DNA of 64,000 nt, from assembly GCF_021531915.1 (NCBI RefSeq), contig NZ_JAFBIV010000010.1, positions 19,348 through 83,347 of the forward strand, written 5' to 3'. Below the pieces are notes generated by a model, which saw only the letters and a list, made by a program, of their open reading frames with translations, had not been told where the DNA came from and searched no databases. Source of the stretch: Oscillibacter valericigenes. Lineage in GTDB: Bacteria; Bacillota; Clostridia; Oscillospirales; Oscillospiraceae. The position numbers and the translations under genes are program-made. Every line of letters starts with the position of its first letter. The stretch's first letter is position 1. This document shows, piece after piece, positions 1-8,173 of the stretch.

Positions 1-1536
1 GAGGACCTGTTTGAGAAAATGCAGGCCCTGCCCCTGAAATACTTCGACACCCACACCCATGGCGAGCTCATGAGCCGCTATACCAATGACATTGAGACGG
101 TGTCCGAAGCCCTGAACAACAGCTTCGGCAGCCTGATCTCCTGCACCCTGAACTTTACCGGCACGATCGTGATGATGCTGGTGCTGAGTCCCATCCTGAC
201 CCTGGTGACCTTCGCCATGCTGTTCGTGATGCTGCAGGTGGTCAAGGTCATCGGCGGCCGCAGCCGCCGGTATTTCGCCGCCCAGCAGAAGGCGGTGGGC
301 GCGGTGAACGGCTATATCGAGGAGATGATCGAGGGTCAGAAGGTCATCAAGGTCTTCAACCACGAGACCGCGGCCAAGGAGGGCTTCAACCAGCTCAACG
401 AGGCCTACCGCCAGGCCGGCACCCGGGCCCAGATCTTCGGCGGCATCATGATGCCCGTCATGGGCAACCTGTCCTATGTGAACTACGCCCTGACCTGCTG
501 TGTGGGCGCCATCTTCGCCATCCAGACGGGGGCCTTTGGCCTGGGCGACCTGGCGGCCTTCCTGCAGTACTCCCGGCAGGTGAGCCAGCCCATCACCCAG
601 ATCTCCCAGCAGGTGAACACCATCCTCTCCGCCGTGGCCGGCGCCGAGCGCATCTTCGAGGTCATGGAGACGGAGCCGGAGGTGGACGAGGGCAAGGTCC
701 AGCTGGTGCGGGCCACGGAGCAGCAGGACGGCACCGTGACCGAGGCAGACTTCCACACCGGCGTCTGGGCCTGGAAGAAGCCGGACGGGGAGCTGGTGCC
801 CCTGCGGGGCGACGTGCGGTTCGATCATGTGGTGTTCGGCTACGACGAGCGGAAGGTGGTGCTGAACGACATCTCCCTGTTCGCCAAGCCGGGACAGAAG
901 ATCGCCTTCGTGGGCTCCACCGGCGCCGGCAAGACCACCATCACCAGCCTCATCAACCGATTCTACGAGATCCAGTCCGGCACCATCACCTATGACGGCA
1001 TCGACGTGCGGGAGATCGAAAAGGACTCCCTGCGCCGCTCTCTGGGCGTGGTGCTGCAGGATACCCACCTGTTCACCGGCACCGTGGCGGACAACATCCG
1101 CTACGGCCGCCTGGACGCCACCGACGAGGAGGTGGAGGCCGCCGCCAGACTGGCGGGGGCCGACAGCTTCATCCGCCACCTGCCCGACGGCTATCAGACG
1201 GTCCTTTCCGGTGACGGCGGCAACCTGAGCCAGGGCGAGCGGCAGCTGCTGAACATCGCCCGGGCATCCTGCGCCAACCCGCCGGTGCTGATCCTGGACG
1301 AGGCCACCTCCTCCATCGACACCCGGACGGAGAAGATCATCGAAAAGGGCATGGACCGGCTCATGGCGGGCCGTACCGTGTTCGTCATCGCCCACCGGCT
1401 CTCCACGGTCCGCAACGCCAAGGCCATTATGGTCCTGGAGCAGGGCCAGATCATCGAGCGGGGCGACCACGATGACCTCATTGACCAGCATGGAAGATAC
1501 TATCAGCTGTATACAGGCCAGATGGAACTGGACTAA
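1..1536 (+). CDS. ABC transporter ATP-binding/permease protein, 5' end outside window
   Basis: Half-transporter of the multidrug/lipid exporter type (permease fused to ATPase). The frame is open from base 1 (codons before the first ATG at 19 read EDLFEKM, normal interior sequence of this family), so the true start lies to the left and the first membrane helices are missing. Visible are the remaining hydrophobic helices (about window residues 45-85 and 155-190) and the ATPase domain with Walker A GSTGAGKT near base 913, signature LSQGE, Walker B LILDEATS and switch AHRLST. Such proteins work as dimers, often encoded as a tandem pair; the partner would lie upstream. Substrate cannot be told. 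It ends at a strong hairpin shared with the convergent regulator. Confidence 0.93.
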   Translation, partial: EDLFEKMQALPLKYFDTHTHGELMSRYTNDIETVSEALNNSFGSLISCTLNFTGTIVMMLVLSPILTLVTFAMLFVMLQVVKVIGGRSRRYFAAQQKAVGAVNGYIEEMIEGQKVIKVFNHETAAKEGFNQLNEAYRQAGTRAQIFGGIMMPVMGNLSYVNYALTCCVGAIFAIQTGAFGLGDLAAFLQYSRQVSQPITQISQQVNTILSAVAGAERIFEVMETEPEVDEGKVQLVRATEQQDGTVTEADFHTGVWAWKKPDGELVPLRGDVRFDHVVFGYDERKVVLNDISLFAKPGQKIAFVGSTGAGKTTITSLINRFYEIQSGTITYDGIDVREIEKDSLRRSLGVVLQDTHLFTGTVADNIRYGRLDATDEEVEAAARLAGADSFIRHLPDGYQTVLSGDGGNLSQGERQLLNIARASCANPPVLILDEATSSIDTRTEKIIEKGMDRLMAGRTVFVIAHRLSTVRNAKAIMVLEQGQIIERGDHDDLIDQHGRYYQLYTGQMELD

Positions 1537-1540
1537 CGCA

Positions 1541-1572
1541 AAGCGCCCGGACGCAGGTCCGGGCGCTTCCTT
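1541..1572 (+). terminator. Intrinsic terminator between convergent genes
   Basis: Perfect 12-bp stem (AAGCGCCCGGAC / GTCCGGGCGCTT) with a 4-nt loop followed by CCTTTT, 4 bases after the ABC gene stop. It may also serve the XRE gene, which ends at 1579 on the other strand. Confidence 0.85.
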
Positions 1573-1578
1573 TTGCGC

Positions 1579-2817
1579 TCAAAATTCCCAGTGGGATGGG
1601 TCGGTATCCAAATCAACTTCATCCGGCCAGGTGAGCTCTTCACCGGTCTCATCCAGAACATAAGACATGCCGGGACAGACGGTGGTGCGCCCGTATTGGT
1701 CCGTGAGGATGGCGGCAAAGCAGAGGACGTCTCCTTTTGCCAGGGGGAGCTGCAGGTCTGGAAGGGCGTAGAAGTCATAGCGGTCAAACCCCTGAAAACT
1801 GTCCGGCTGGTCGCAGGGCTCCGCCCAGGAGACCAGGGTCTGGTTTTTGAACAGACCTACCCGTATCGTTGAGATGGCCGGAGTATCGCCTTTCTGCGCC
1901 GGGTCGATCAGCACATAGCGAACGGAGGAGTCCTCTGGAACGGGGATGGCAAAGAGACCGGGGTCTGCCAGCTTGGAGTACATCAGGTTATCTATGGAAA
2001 TATCCACGCGGGGCAGAGAATCGGTATAGAGGTACTCATAGGTGTCCAGCAGCTGGGTCTGGAGCGTGCCGTCGGGGTAGAGAAAAGAGACAGAGAGGGC
2101 GATGCTGTCCGTCAGCTCGCAGGCCAATGTAGCGGAGAAGCGCTGGTTGAAGCCCTCCTCGCCCATGCTGCTCTGGATGCCCCCGGTGCCGTTATCGGCG
2201 GAGAACTTCACTGTCATGCCCTCTATGTAGGTCTTGGGTACAGCGTAGACGTTGAATACCACCTGATTTTTCTGGAGATTGGTGTGGACGATTTCCGTAC
2301 CATATTCCGCCGTCAGGTTATTCTGCGCCTTCAAAATCTCCTCCACCCGGTTGGAGATGCTGCCGATCTGGCTGTTGACGGAATAGGTGACATTGTTGAC
2401 GGAATTCTGCAGGTTGTCGTACTGCTGGTCCATTTGGTCCAGACGCTGGAACAGGTTCCATCCCACAAGGAGCAGCGCCATGGCTGCCAGCACCCAGGGC
2501 CATCGCCGCCGGGGCTTCGGCCTGGGCAGGGCGGCGATGTAGCGGTCCACGATCTCCTCCACCATCTTCAGCTGCGCCTCCGTCAGCTCGCCGGAGGGGG
2601 CGGTCTCCGGGGCGGCGTCCTCCTCCACCCCCAGCAGCCACCCCACCGATACGCCGAAGAGCCTGGATAAAGCAATGAGCTTTTCCACCTCCGGCAGGGC
2701 GGAGTCCGATTCCCATTTATAGATGGACTGGCGGGATACTCCCAGCCGGTCTCCCAGGGCCTCCTGGGACAGGCCCAGTTCCTTTCGTTTCTGCGCGATG
2801 CGCTGGCCGATGCTCAT
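1579..2817 (-). CDS. XRE-family regulator with one membrane helix and extracytoplasmic domain
   Basis: The N-terminal 65 residues are a classic Cro/CI helix-turn-helix (RKELGLSQEALGDRLGVSR, then the recognition-helix end SIYKWES). A charged linker leads to a single membrane segment (about residues 107-123, WPWVLAAMALLLVGWNLF), a short coiled-coil-like stretch and about 230 residues of probable external domain without a family I recognise. A soluble DNA-binding head tethered to the membrane suggests a one-component envelope sensor; that is inference. The start at 2817 is preceded by AAGGA at suitable spacing. It is divergent from the MATE pump, which could be a target. Confidence 0.85.
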   Translation of the reverse strand: MSIGQRIAQKRKELGLSQEALGDRLGVSRQSIYKWESDSALPEVEKLIALSRLFGVSVGWLLGVEEDAAPETAPSGELTEAQLKMVEEIVDRYIAALPRPKPRRRWPWVLAAMALLLVGWNLFQRLDQMDQQYDNLQNSVNNVTYSVNSQIGSISNRVEEILKAQNNLTAEYGTEIVHTNLQKNQVVFNVYAVPKTYIEGMTVKFSADNGTGGIQSSMGEEGFNQRFSATLACELTDSIALSVSFLYPDGTLQTQLLDTYEYLYTDSLPRVDISIDNLMYSKLADPGLFAIPVPEDSSVRYVLIDPAQKGDTPAISTIRVGLFKNQTLVSWAEPCDQPDSFQGFDRYDFYALPDLQLPLAKGDVLCFAAILTDQYGRTTVCPGMSYVLDETGEELTWPDEVDLDTDPSHWEF

Positions 2818-2860
2818 AGACAGGTTCCTTTCTGTGGATGTTGGGACCAGTATAGCGGAA

Positions 2861-2898
2861 AACGGCCCCGATTTCCACCAACCGGGGCCGTTCTTTTT
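2861..2898 (+). terminator. Intrinsic terminator-like hairpin in a divergent intergenic region
   Basis: AACGGCCCCG / CGGGGCCGTT (10 bp, 12-nt loop) followed by CTTTTT on the plus strand. It lies between the divergent XRE and MATE genes and upstream of the MATE promoter, so no plus-strand gene obviously needs it. Confidence 0.7.
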
Positions 2899-2952
2899 GT
2901 CAACCGACGGTTAGCAGTGAGAAAAATACAGGGAATTTGGGGGAAATCACGG

Positions 2953-2981
2953 TTGAGAAGACCGATTGCCTATGCTACACT
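2953..2981 (+). promoter_or_regulatory. Promoter of the MATE gene
   Basis: TTGAGA-N17-TACACT. Transcription would begin near 2988, which rules out the upstream in-frame ATG at 2966 (inside the promoter) and supports the start at 3023. Confidence 0.7.
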
Positions 2982-3022
2982 GGGGAGCGAAAACGAAAGA
3001 GACGCAAAGGAGCGTGAGAGGA

Positions 3023-4366
3023 ATGAAGACGGCGCAGCAGGACCTGACCACAGGCCCGCTGGGAAAACAGATCCTGGTGTTCAGCATCCCGCTGATCCTC
3101 TCCAACCTTTTGCAGGTCCTGTTTAATATGGCGGACGTGGCGGTGGTAGGCCGCTTCGCGGGCCCCGTGGCCTTGGGCGCGGTGGGCTCCACCACCATTC
3201 TGGTGTCCCTGTTCACCGGATTCCTTATCGGTCTCTCCGGCGGCGTCAGCGTGCTGGTGGCCCATCATTTCGGCGCCGGGGACCGGAAGAGCCTGTCGGA
3301 CACGGTCCACTCCGCCGCTCTGGTGTCCGCGGCAGTAGGCATCCTGCTGCTGGCGGCGGGCTGCGGTTTTGCGCAGATGATCCTGGAGATGCTGCACACC
3401 AAGCCGGAGCTCATCGGCGGCGCGGTGCGGTACTTCCGCATTTACTGCCTGGGCATGCCGGCTCTTGCCATGTACAATTTTGGCAACGCCGTGTTTTCCG
3501 CCGTGGGCAATACCCGGCGGCCCCTGTGCTATCTCTCCGTCGCGGGCGTGGTCAATGTGGCGCTGAACCTGCTGTTCGTCATCGTCTGCCGGCTGGATGT
3601 GGCGGGCGTGGCCATCGCCAGTGTCATCTCCCAGTATCTCTCCGCCGTCCTGGTGCTGGCGGCCCTGTTCCGCAGCCGGGAGGCCTACGGCCTGCGTCTG
3701 GGAGACCTGGGGTTCCACAGAACGCGTACGAAGGCGATTCTGGCCATCGGCATTCCCTCTGGCATGCAGAACGGCATCTTCGCCCTGGCGAACCTCTTCA
3801 TTCAGATGGGCGTCAACACCTTCAGCGCCACCATGGTGGCGGGCAACTCCGCCGCCACCAATGCGGACGCCCTGGTCTATGACGTGATGGCGGCCTTCTA
3901 TACCGCCTGCGGCAGCTTCATCGGCCAGAATTACGGCGCCGGGAAAAAGGACCGCATCCGCCGGAGTTTTTCCATCAGCATGGGCTATTCCTTCGGCGCC
4001 GGACTGGTCCTGGGCCTGCTGCTCCTGGCGTTGGGCCGCCAGTTTCTGGGCCTGTTCACCACGGACCCGGCGGTCATTGAGGCGGGCATGCACCGCCTGA
4101 CCATCATGAGCCTGTCCTACTGCGTGTCGGCCTTCATGGACTGCACTATCGCGGCCTCCCGGGGACTGGGCAAGAGCGCGGTGCCTATGGTCATCGTGAT
4201 CCTGGGCTCCTGCGTGTTCCGTATCCTCTGGGTCTACACCGTCTTCGCCTGGTTCCGGACCATCGCCTCCCTGTACCTGCTGTATGTGTTCTCCTGGACC
4301 ATCACGGCGGCGGCGGAGATCGCCTACTTCGTCCGCATCTACCGAAGGGCCACAAGGGACATGTGA
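3023..4366 (+). CDS. MATE family efflux transporter
   Basis: A 447-residue, roughly 12-helix membrane protein of the multidrug and toxic compound extrusion family, using Na+ or H+ gradients to export drugs or toxins. The N-terminal stretch (GPLGKQILVFSIPLILSNLL, then NMADVAVVGRF and GAVGSTT) and the second-half repeat (GIPSGMQNGIFALANLFIQM, then QNYGAGKKDRI) are diagnostic of the DinF/NorM-like clostridial branch. The ATG at 3023 has AAAGGAG 10 bases upstream; the upstream ATG at 2966 lies inside the promoter. Its substrate is unknown. The divergent membrane-tethered XRE regulator is a plausible controller. Confidence 0.92.
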   Translation: MKTAQQDLTTGPLGKQILVFSIPLILSNLLQVLFNMADVAVVGRFAGPVALGAVGSTTILVSLFTGFLIGLSGGVSVLVAHHFGAGDRKSLSDTVHSAALVSAAVGILLLAAGCGFAQMILEMLHTKPELIGGAVRYFRIYCLGMPALAMYNFGNAVFSAVGNTRRPLCYLSVAGVVNVALNLLFVIVCRLDVAGVAIASVISQYLSAVLVLAALFRSREAYGLRLGDLGFHRTRTKAILAIGIPSGMQNGIFALANLFIQMGVNTFSATMVAGNSAATNADALVYDVMAAFYTACGSFIGQNYGAGKKDRIRRSFSISMGYSFGAGLVLGLLLLALGRQFLGLFTTDPAVIEAGMHRLTIMSLSYCVSAFMDCTIAASRGLGKSAVPMVIVILGSCVFRILWVYTVFAWFRTIASLYLLYVFSWTITAAAEIAYFVRIYRRATRDM

Positions 4367-4379
4367 TATCCGCACGAAA

Positions 4380-4409
4380 AGCGCCCCATGGAATTTTCCA
4401 TGGGGCGCT
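4380..4409 (-). terminator. Intrinsic terminator between MATE and GNAT genes
   Basis: 14-bp perfect stem (AGCGCCCCATGGAA and its complement) with a 2-nt core loop. On the minus strand it is followed by TTTTCG, so it mainly ends the acetyltransferase transcript. Confidence 0.8.
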
Positions 4410-4416
4410 GGTATGT

Positions 4417-4938
4417 TCACAGTGCTTTTTCGTAGCAGTTCAAAATTTCCCGGATAAAGCCCTGGAAGAAGAACTCCGCAGCTCCGGCGTACCGGTAGCC
4501 CAGGGCGGGATACATCCGGTTGGCGGGGAGATTCCCCTCCCAGGTGTCCAGCCGCATGACGGTTTTGCCCTGGCGGCGGGATTCCTCCTCGCAGAAGGCC
4601 ACCATCTGTTTGGCCCGGCCCTGTCCGGAGGCGGCGGGGTGGATGCAGAGGGTGTGAATGACAGCCACCCGGTCCCTTTCAGCGGGGATAGTCCAGGGGA
4701 TGACGTCGTACTCCGGCAGCTGGATACCGTTCAGGTTCACCACGCCCCAGAGAAAGCCGTTTTCCTCGCCTACATACAGGGTCCCGGCCTCCAGGGCCTG
4801 CCGGGCGGTGTCCGCGGTGGGGTATTTGCCCCGCTGCCAGTTGGTGTACACGGGACCGGCTTCCTCCCGGTCCAGAATGGCGTCGTAGATGGCGGTGATG
4901 GCCGGAATGTCGGCGGCGGTGGCGGGACGGATATTCAT
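4417..4938 (-). CDS. GNAT family N-acetyltransferase
   Basis: A 173-residue acetyl-CoA-dependent acyltransferase. The acetyl-CoA binding motif A is visible as HPAASGQGRAKQMV (around residues 100-115), followed by the beta5-alpha4 region TVMRLDTWEGNLPANRMYPALGY, split here as TVMRLDTWEG and NLPANRMYPALGY. The length is normal for a stand-alone GNAT enzyme. The start has AAGGAG 7-8 bases upstream. It stands alone between terminators, so the acceptor substrate (antibiotic, amine or protein terminus) cannot be inferred. Confidence 0.88.
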   Translation of the reverse strand: MNIRPATAADIPAITAIYDAILDREEAGPVYTNWQRGKYPTADTARQALEAGTLYVGEENGFLWGVVNLNGIQLPEYDVIPWTIPAERDRVAVIHTLCIHPAASGQGRAKQMVAFCEEESRRQGKTVMRLDTWEGNLPANRMYPALGYRYAGAAEFFFQGFIREILNCYEKAL

Positions 4939-4956
4939 AGCGGTTTCTCCTTGTAA

Positions 4957-4991
4957 AAACCAGGCGCGCCTTGTCCGGGCGCGCCTGGTTT
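4957..4991 (-). terminator. Intrinsic terminator of ftsH
   Basis: 14-bp perfect stem AAACCAGGCGCGCC / GGCGCGCCTGGTTT, followed on the minus strand by TTTTTAC; directly downstream of the ftsH stop. Confidence 0.85.
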
Positions 4992-4997
4992 GATTGA

Positions 4998-7184
4998 TTA
5001 CTTGGGCTCTTCTGCGGATTCGTCAGCCGGTTTTTCGGGCGTTTCCCCGGCGGGCTTTTCCGAATCTTCCGCGGGCGCCTCCGGGGCTTCGATCTTCTGG
5101 GAGATCATGTGGACCTTTTTGGCGGGAGCCTCAATGACCGCGGGCTGGGAGGGGCGGAAGCCCTTTTCCTCCCGGGCACGGGTGGAGGCGTAGGCGTCCT
5201 CCACCAGCTCGGGGTCCCGGCCTTCGATGATGGCCACCATCTCGGCGCCGGTGATGGTCTCCTTCTCCAGCAGGTAGGCCACCACCTTGTCCATGTCCTC
5301 CCGGTTTTCCTTCAAAATATCCACCGCGGACTGGTAGCACTTGTCCAGGATCTCCTTCACCGCCTGGTCCATCCGGGCGGCGGTGTCCTGGGCGCAGTCC
5401 ATGCCGTAGCCGCCGTCCAGGTACTGATTTCTCCGGGAGGCCAGGGCCATCATGCCGAACTCGTCGCTCATGCCGAACATGGCCACCATGTTCCGGGCCA
5501 CCTGCGTGGCGTCCTGGATATCCTGGGATGCGCCGTTGGTCATGGTGTTCATCACCACTTCCTCGGCGGCGCGGCCGCCCATGGAGACGGTGATCTTCGC
5601 CATCAGTTCATCCCGGGTCCGCAGTTCCGTTTTGTCCTCCTCGGGCATCAGCAGGGTGTAGCCCAAGGCGCCCTGGGTGTGGGGGACAATGGTGATCTTC
5701 TGGACGGGCTCGCTGTTCTTCTGCTTGTAGGCCACCATGGCGTGACCCACCTCGTGGTAAGCCACCAGCTTCTTCTCAAACTCGGTGAGGACGCTGCCCT
5801 TTTTCTCCGTGCCGGCGATGACCAGCTCGAAGGCGGCCAGCAGGTCTTCCTGGGTCACCAGCTTGCGGCCCTTGCGGACGGCCCGCAGGGCGGCCTCGTT
5901 GACCAGGTTGGCCAGGTCCGCGCCCACGCAGCCGGCGGTGGCGAGGGCCACCTTCTTAAGGTTCACGTCCTCCGCCAGCTTGATGTTACGGGTGTGGACC
6001 TGGAGGGTCGCAAGTCTGCCCGCCAGGTTGGGCCGGTCGATGATGATGCGGCGGTCAAACCGGCCGGGCCGCAGCAGGGCCTGGTCCAGGACCTCGGGCC
6101 GGTTGGTGGCGGCCAGCAGGATGATGCCCTTGGTTGGGTCGAAGCCATCCATCTCCGCCAGCAGCTGGTTCAATGTCTGCTCCCGCTCGTCGTTGCCGCC
6201 CATACGGTTGTCACGGGATTTGCCGATGGTGTCGATCTCATCAATGAACACGATGCAGGGGGCAACTTTGGAGGCTTCCTTAAACAGGTCGCGGACACGG
6301 GAAGCGCCCACGCCCACGAACATCTCCACGAAGTCGGAGCCGGAGATGGAGAAGAAGGGCACGTTGGCCTCGCCGGCCACGGCCTTGGCCAGCAGGGTCT
6401 TGCCGGTGCCCGGAGGGCCGACCAGCAATGCGCCCTTGGGCAGCTTGGCGCCGATCTCAGTGTATTTGCCGGGATTGTGCAGGAAGTCGATGATCTCCGT
6501 CAGGGATTCCTTGGCCTCGTCCTGGCCCGCCACGTCGGCAAAGGTGACGCCGGTGGATTTTTCCATATACACCTTGGCGTTGGCCTTGCCCACGCCGCCG
6601 ATACCGCCGATGCCGCCCATGCCGCCCTTCTTGGCGGCGATGTTCATGATCAGCAGCATGACCGCCATGATGATGAAGAAGGGGGCCATGTTGATCAGGA
6701 GCATCATCATGATGCCCATGGGGGCCTTGTAGTCCTCGTTGATGTCATAGACGCCGTGCTCATTCAGGAAGGTCACGATGGCGTCGTTGGACTGGACCTT
6801 CACTGTGAAGAGCTGCAGGGAGACGGGGGCGCTGCCCATTTTATCAGAGGTGTAGACAGGATTGCCCTTTTCGTCGGTACCCTTGGTGTACACGGTGCCA
6901 TCCTGTGCGGTATGGGTATAGCCGTCCACTGGGGTGACAATGAGGATATCCTCCTCGTTGTCGAAGTCCACGGACTGCACGTCCCCGGCAATGACCATCT
7001 GCTGGAAGTCACCATATTCCAGCTCCACGGAGGAGGCCCGGCGCCCGGCGCTGTTCATGTAGTTGGTGGCATAGCTGACGATGATGGTCAGCAGCAGCGC
7101 CCAGCTGATCAGGGACAGCAGACCCCGCCAGTTGCTGTTTTTCCCGCCGTCTGGGCGGGAATTCTTTTTGTTGTTTTGATTCAT
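4998..7184 (-). CDS. ftsH: ATP-dependent zinc metalloprotease FtsH
   Basis: Membrane-anchored AAA+ protease (728 residues) that degrades misfolded membrane proteins and short-lived regulators. Seen: N-terminal membrane helix after NSNWRGLLS, an external domain, a second helix (MMMLLINMAPFFIIMAVMLL), a Gly-rich linker, Walker A GPPGTGKT (about residue 255), Walker B IVFIDEID, and the SRH with RPGRFDRRI. The zinc site HEVGH (about residue 477) carries Val where Ala is more usual, and the third ligand lies in NGASQDIQDAT. The acidic C-tail EAPAEDSEKPAGE is low complexity. The ATG at 7184 has AAAGGAG at ideal spacing; the longer open frame upstream is not supported. Confidence 0.97.
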   Translation of the reverse strand: MNQNNKKNSRPDGGKNSNWRGLLSLISWALLLTIIVSYATNYMNSAGRRASSVELEYGDFQQMVIAGDVQSVDFDNEEDILIVTPVDGYTHTAQDGTVYTKGTDEKGNPVYTSDKMGSAPVSLQLFTVKVQSNDAIVTFLNEHGVYDINEDYKAPMGIMMMLLINMAPFFIIMAVMLLIMNIAAKKGGMGGIGGIGGVGKANAKVYMEKSTGVTFADVAGQDEAKESLTEIIDFLHNPGKYTEIGAKLPKGALLVGPPGTGKTLLAKAVAGEANVPFFSISGSDFVEMFVGVGASRVRDLFKEASKVAPCIVFIDEIDTIGKSRDNRMGGNDEREQTLNQLLAEMDGFDPTKGIILLAATNRPEVLDQALLRPGRFDRRIIIDRPNLAGRLATLQVHTRNIKLAEDVNLKKVALATAGCVGADLANLVNEAALRAVRKGRKLVTQEDLLAAFELVIAGTEKKGSVLTEFEKKLVAYHEVGHAMVAYKQKNSEPVQKITIVPHTQGALGYTLLMPEEDKTELRTRDELMAKITVSMGGRAAEEVVMNTMTNGASQDIQDATQVARNMVAMFGMSDEFGMMALASRRNQYLDGGYGMDCAQDTAARMDQAVKEILDKCYQSAVDILKENREDMDKVVAYLLEKETITGAEMVAIIEGRDPELVEDAYASTRAREEKGFRPSQPAVIEAPAKKVHMISQKIEAPEAPAEDSEKPAGETPEKPADESAEEPK

Positions 7185-7320
7185 ATATGGAAAACTCCTT
7201 TCAAAGAGGCAAAAAACTGAAACATAATATACCATAAACCCGGGGAGGGGGCAAGGCGCGGGGGTGCTTTTTTCATGAAGTTTCTGTAAATTCATGCTTT
7301 ATTGTATCCCGCTGGTATGG

Positions 7321-7326
7321 TATACT
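7321..7326 (+). promoter_or_regulatory. -10 element of the rlmB promoter
   Basis: TATACT 43 bases before the rlmB start, with a TG dinucleotide in the region upstream and only a weak -35 (TTTATT at 7298). The region 7185-7368 is the divergent ftsH/rlmB promoter region. Confidence 0.5.
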
Positions 7327-7368
7327 AACTTCTGAATGTAACAATATTCTGTATGAGAGGGAAAAAGT

Positions 7369-8136
7369 ATGGACGAACAGAAGAAAAACGCGCTGACCGC
7401 CGAGGCTGACGGCGTCATCGAGGGCCGCAACGCCGTCATCGAGGCCCTGCGGGCGGGGGAGACCATTGATAAAATTTATATCCTGAAGGGCGAGACGGAC
7501 AAGACCCTGGGGCATATTGCCTCCAAAGCCCGGGCCGCCGGCATCGTGGTGGTGGACGCCGACCGGCGGAAGCTGGACAACATGAGCCGCACCCATGCCC
7601 ATCAGGGCGTCATCGCCCTGGCGGCGGTGCGGGAGTACGTCACCGTGGAGAGCATTCTGGAGGGCGCCGCCGCCAGGGGGGAGAAGCCCCTGCTGGTGAT
7701 CTGTGACGAAATTTCAGACCCCCATAACCTGGGCGCCATCATCCGTACCGCCGAGTGCGCCGGGGCCCACGGCGTGGTGATCCCCAAGCGCCGCAGCGCG
7801 GGCCTGACCGCCGTGGTGGCAAAGACCTCCGCCGGCGCGGTGGCCCACATGCCCGTGGCCCGGGTGCCCAATATCCCGGCCCTGCTGAAGGATCTGAAGA
7901 AGCAGGGCGTGTGGGTCTTCGGTACGGCGGCCGACGGCACCACCAGCCTGTACGACGCCGACCTGAAGGGCCCCGCCGCCATCGTCATCGGCAGCGAGGG
8001 CGACGGCATGACCCGCCTGGCCGCTGAAAACTGTGACTTCCTGGTCAGTATCCCCATGCGGGGGCGGCTGAATTCCCTGAACGCCTCCGCCGCCGCGGCC
8101 ATTCTGCTGTACGAGGCGGTCCGCCAGCGGGGATGA
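7369..8136 (+). CDS. rlmB: 23S rRNA (guanosine-2'-O)-methyltransferase RlmB-type (SpoU/TrmH)
   Basis: A 255-residue SPOUT methyltransferase using SAM to 2'-O-methylate a guanosine of 23S rRNA. Seen: N-terminal substrate-binding domain starting GVIEGRNAVIEALRAG, then the three SpoU motifs, ISDPHNLGAIIRTAECAG (motif 1), IVIGSEGDGM (motif 2) and IPMRGRLNSLNASAAAAI (motif 3, knot). The length is normal. RlmB acts at G2251 in E. coli; the exact nucleotide here is inferred from the family. The next gene follows after 37 bases, so the two probably share a transcript. Confidence 0.93.
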   Translation: MDEQKKNALTAEADGVIEGRNAVIEALRAGETIDKIYILKGETDKTLGHIASKARAAGIVVVDADRRKLDNMSRTHAHQGVIALAAVREYVTVESILEGAAARGEKPLLVICDEISDPHNLGAIIRTAECAGAHGVVIPKRRSAGLTAVVAKTSAGAVAHMPVARVPNIPALLKDLKKQGVWVFGTAADGTTSLYDADLKGPAAIVIGSEGDGMTRLAAENCDFLVSIPMRGRLNSLNASAAAAILLYEAVRQRG

Positions 8137-8173
8137 GGCACTGACCGGATACCAAGCCAAAGAGGAGCTGCGC

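Noticed and set aside
2966..3022. Upstream in-frame ATG for the MATE gene
   Set aside because: It lies between the -35 and -10 boxes of the promoter, so it would not be transcribed.
5109..7220. Plus-strand open frame of 703 codons opposite ftsH
   Set aside because: Same artefact; ftsH is unambiguous on the other strand.
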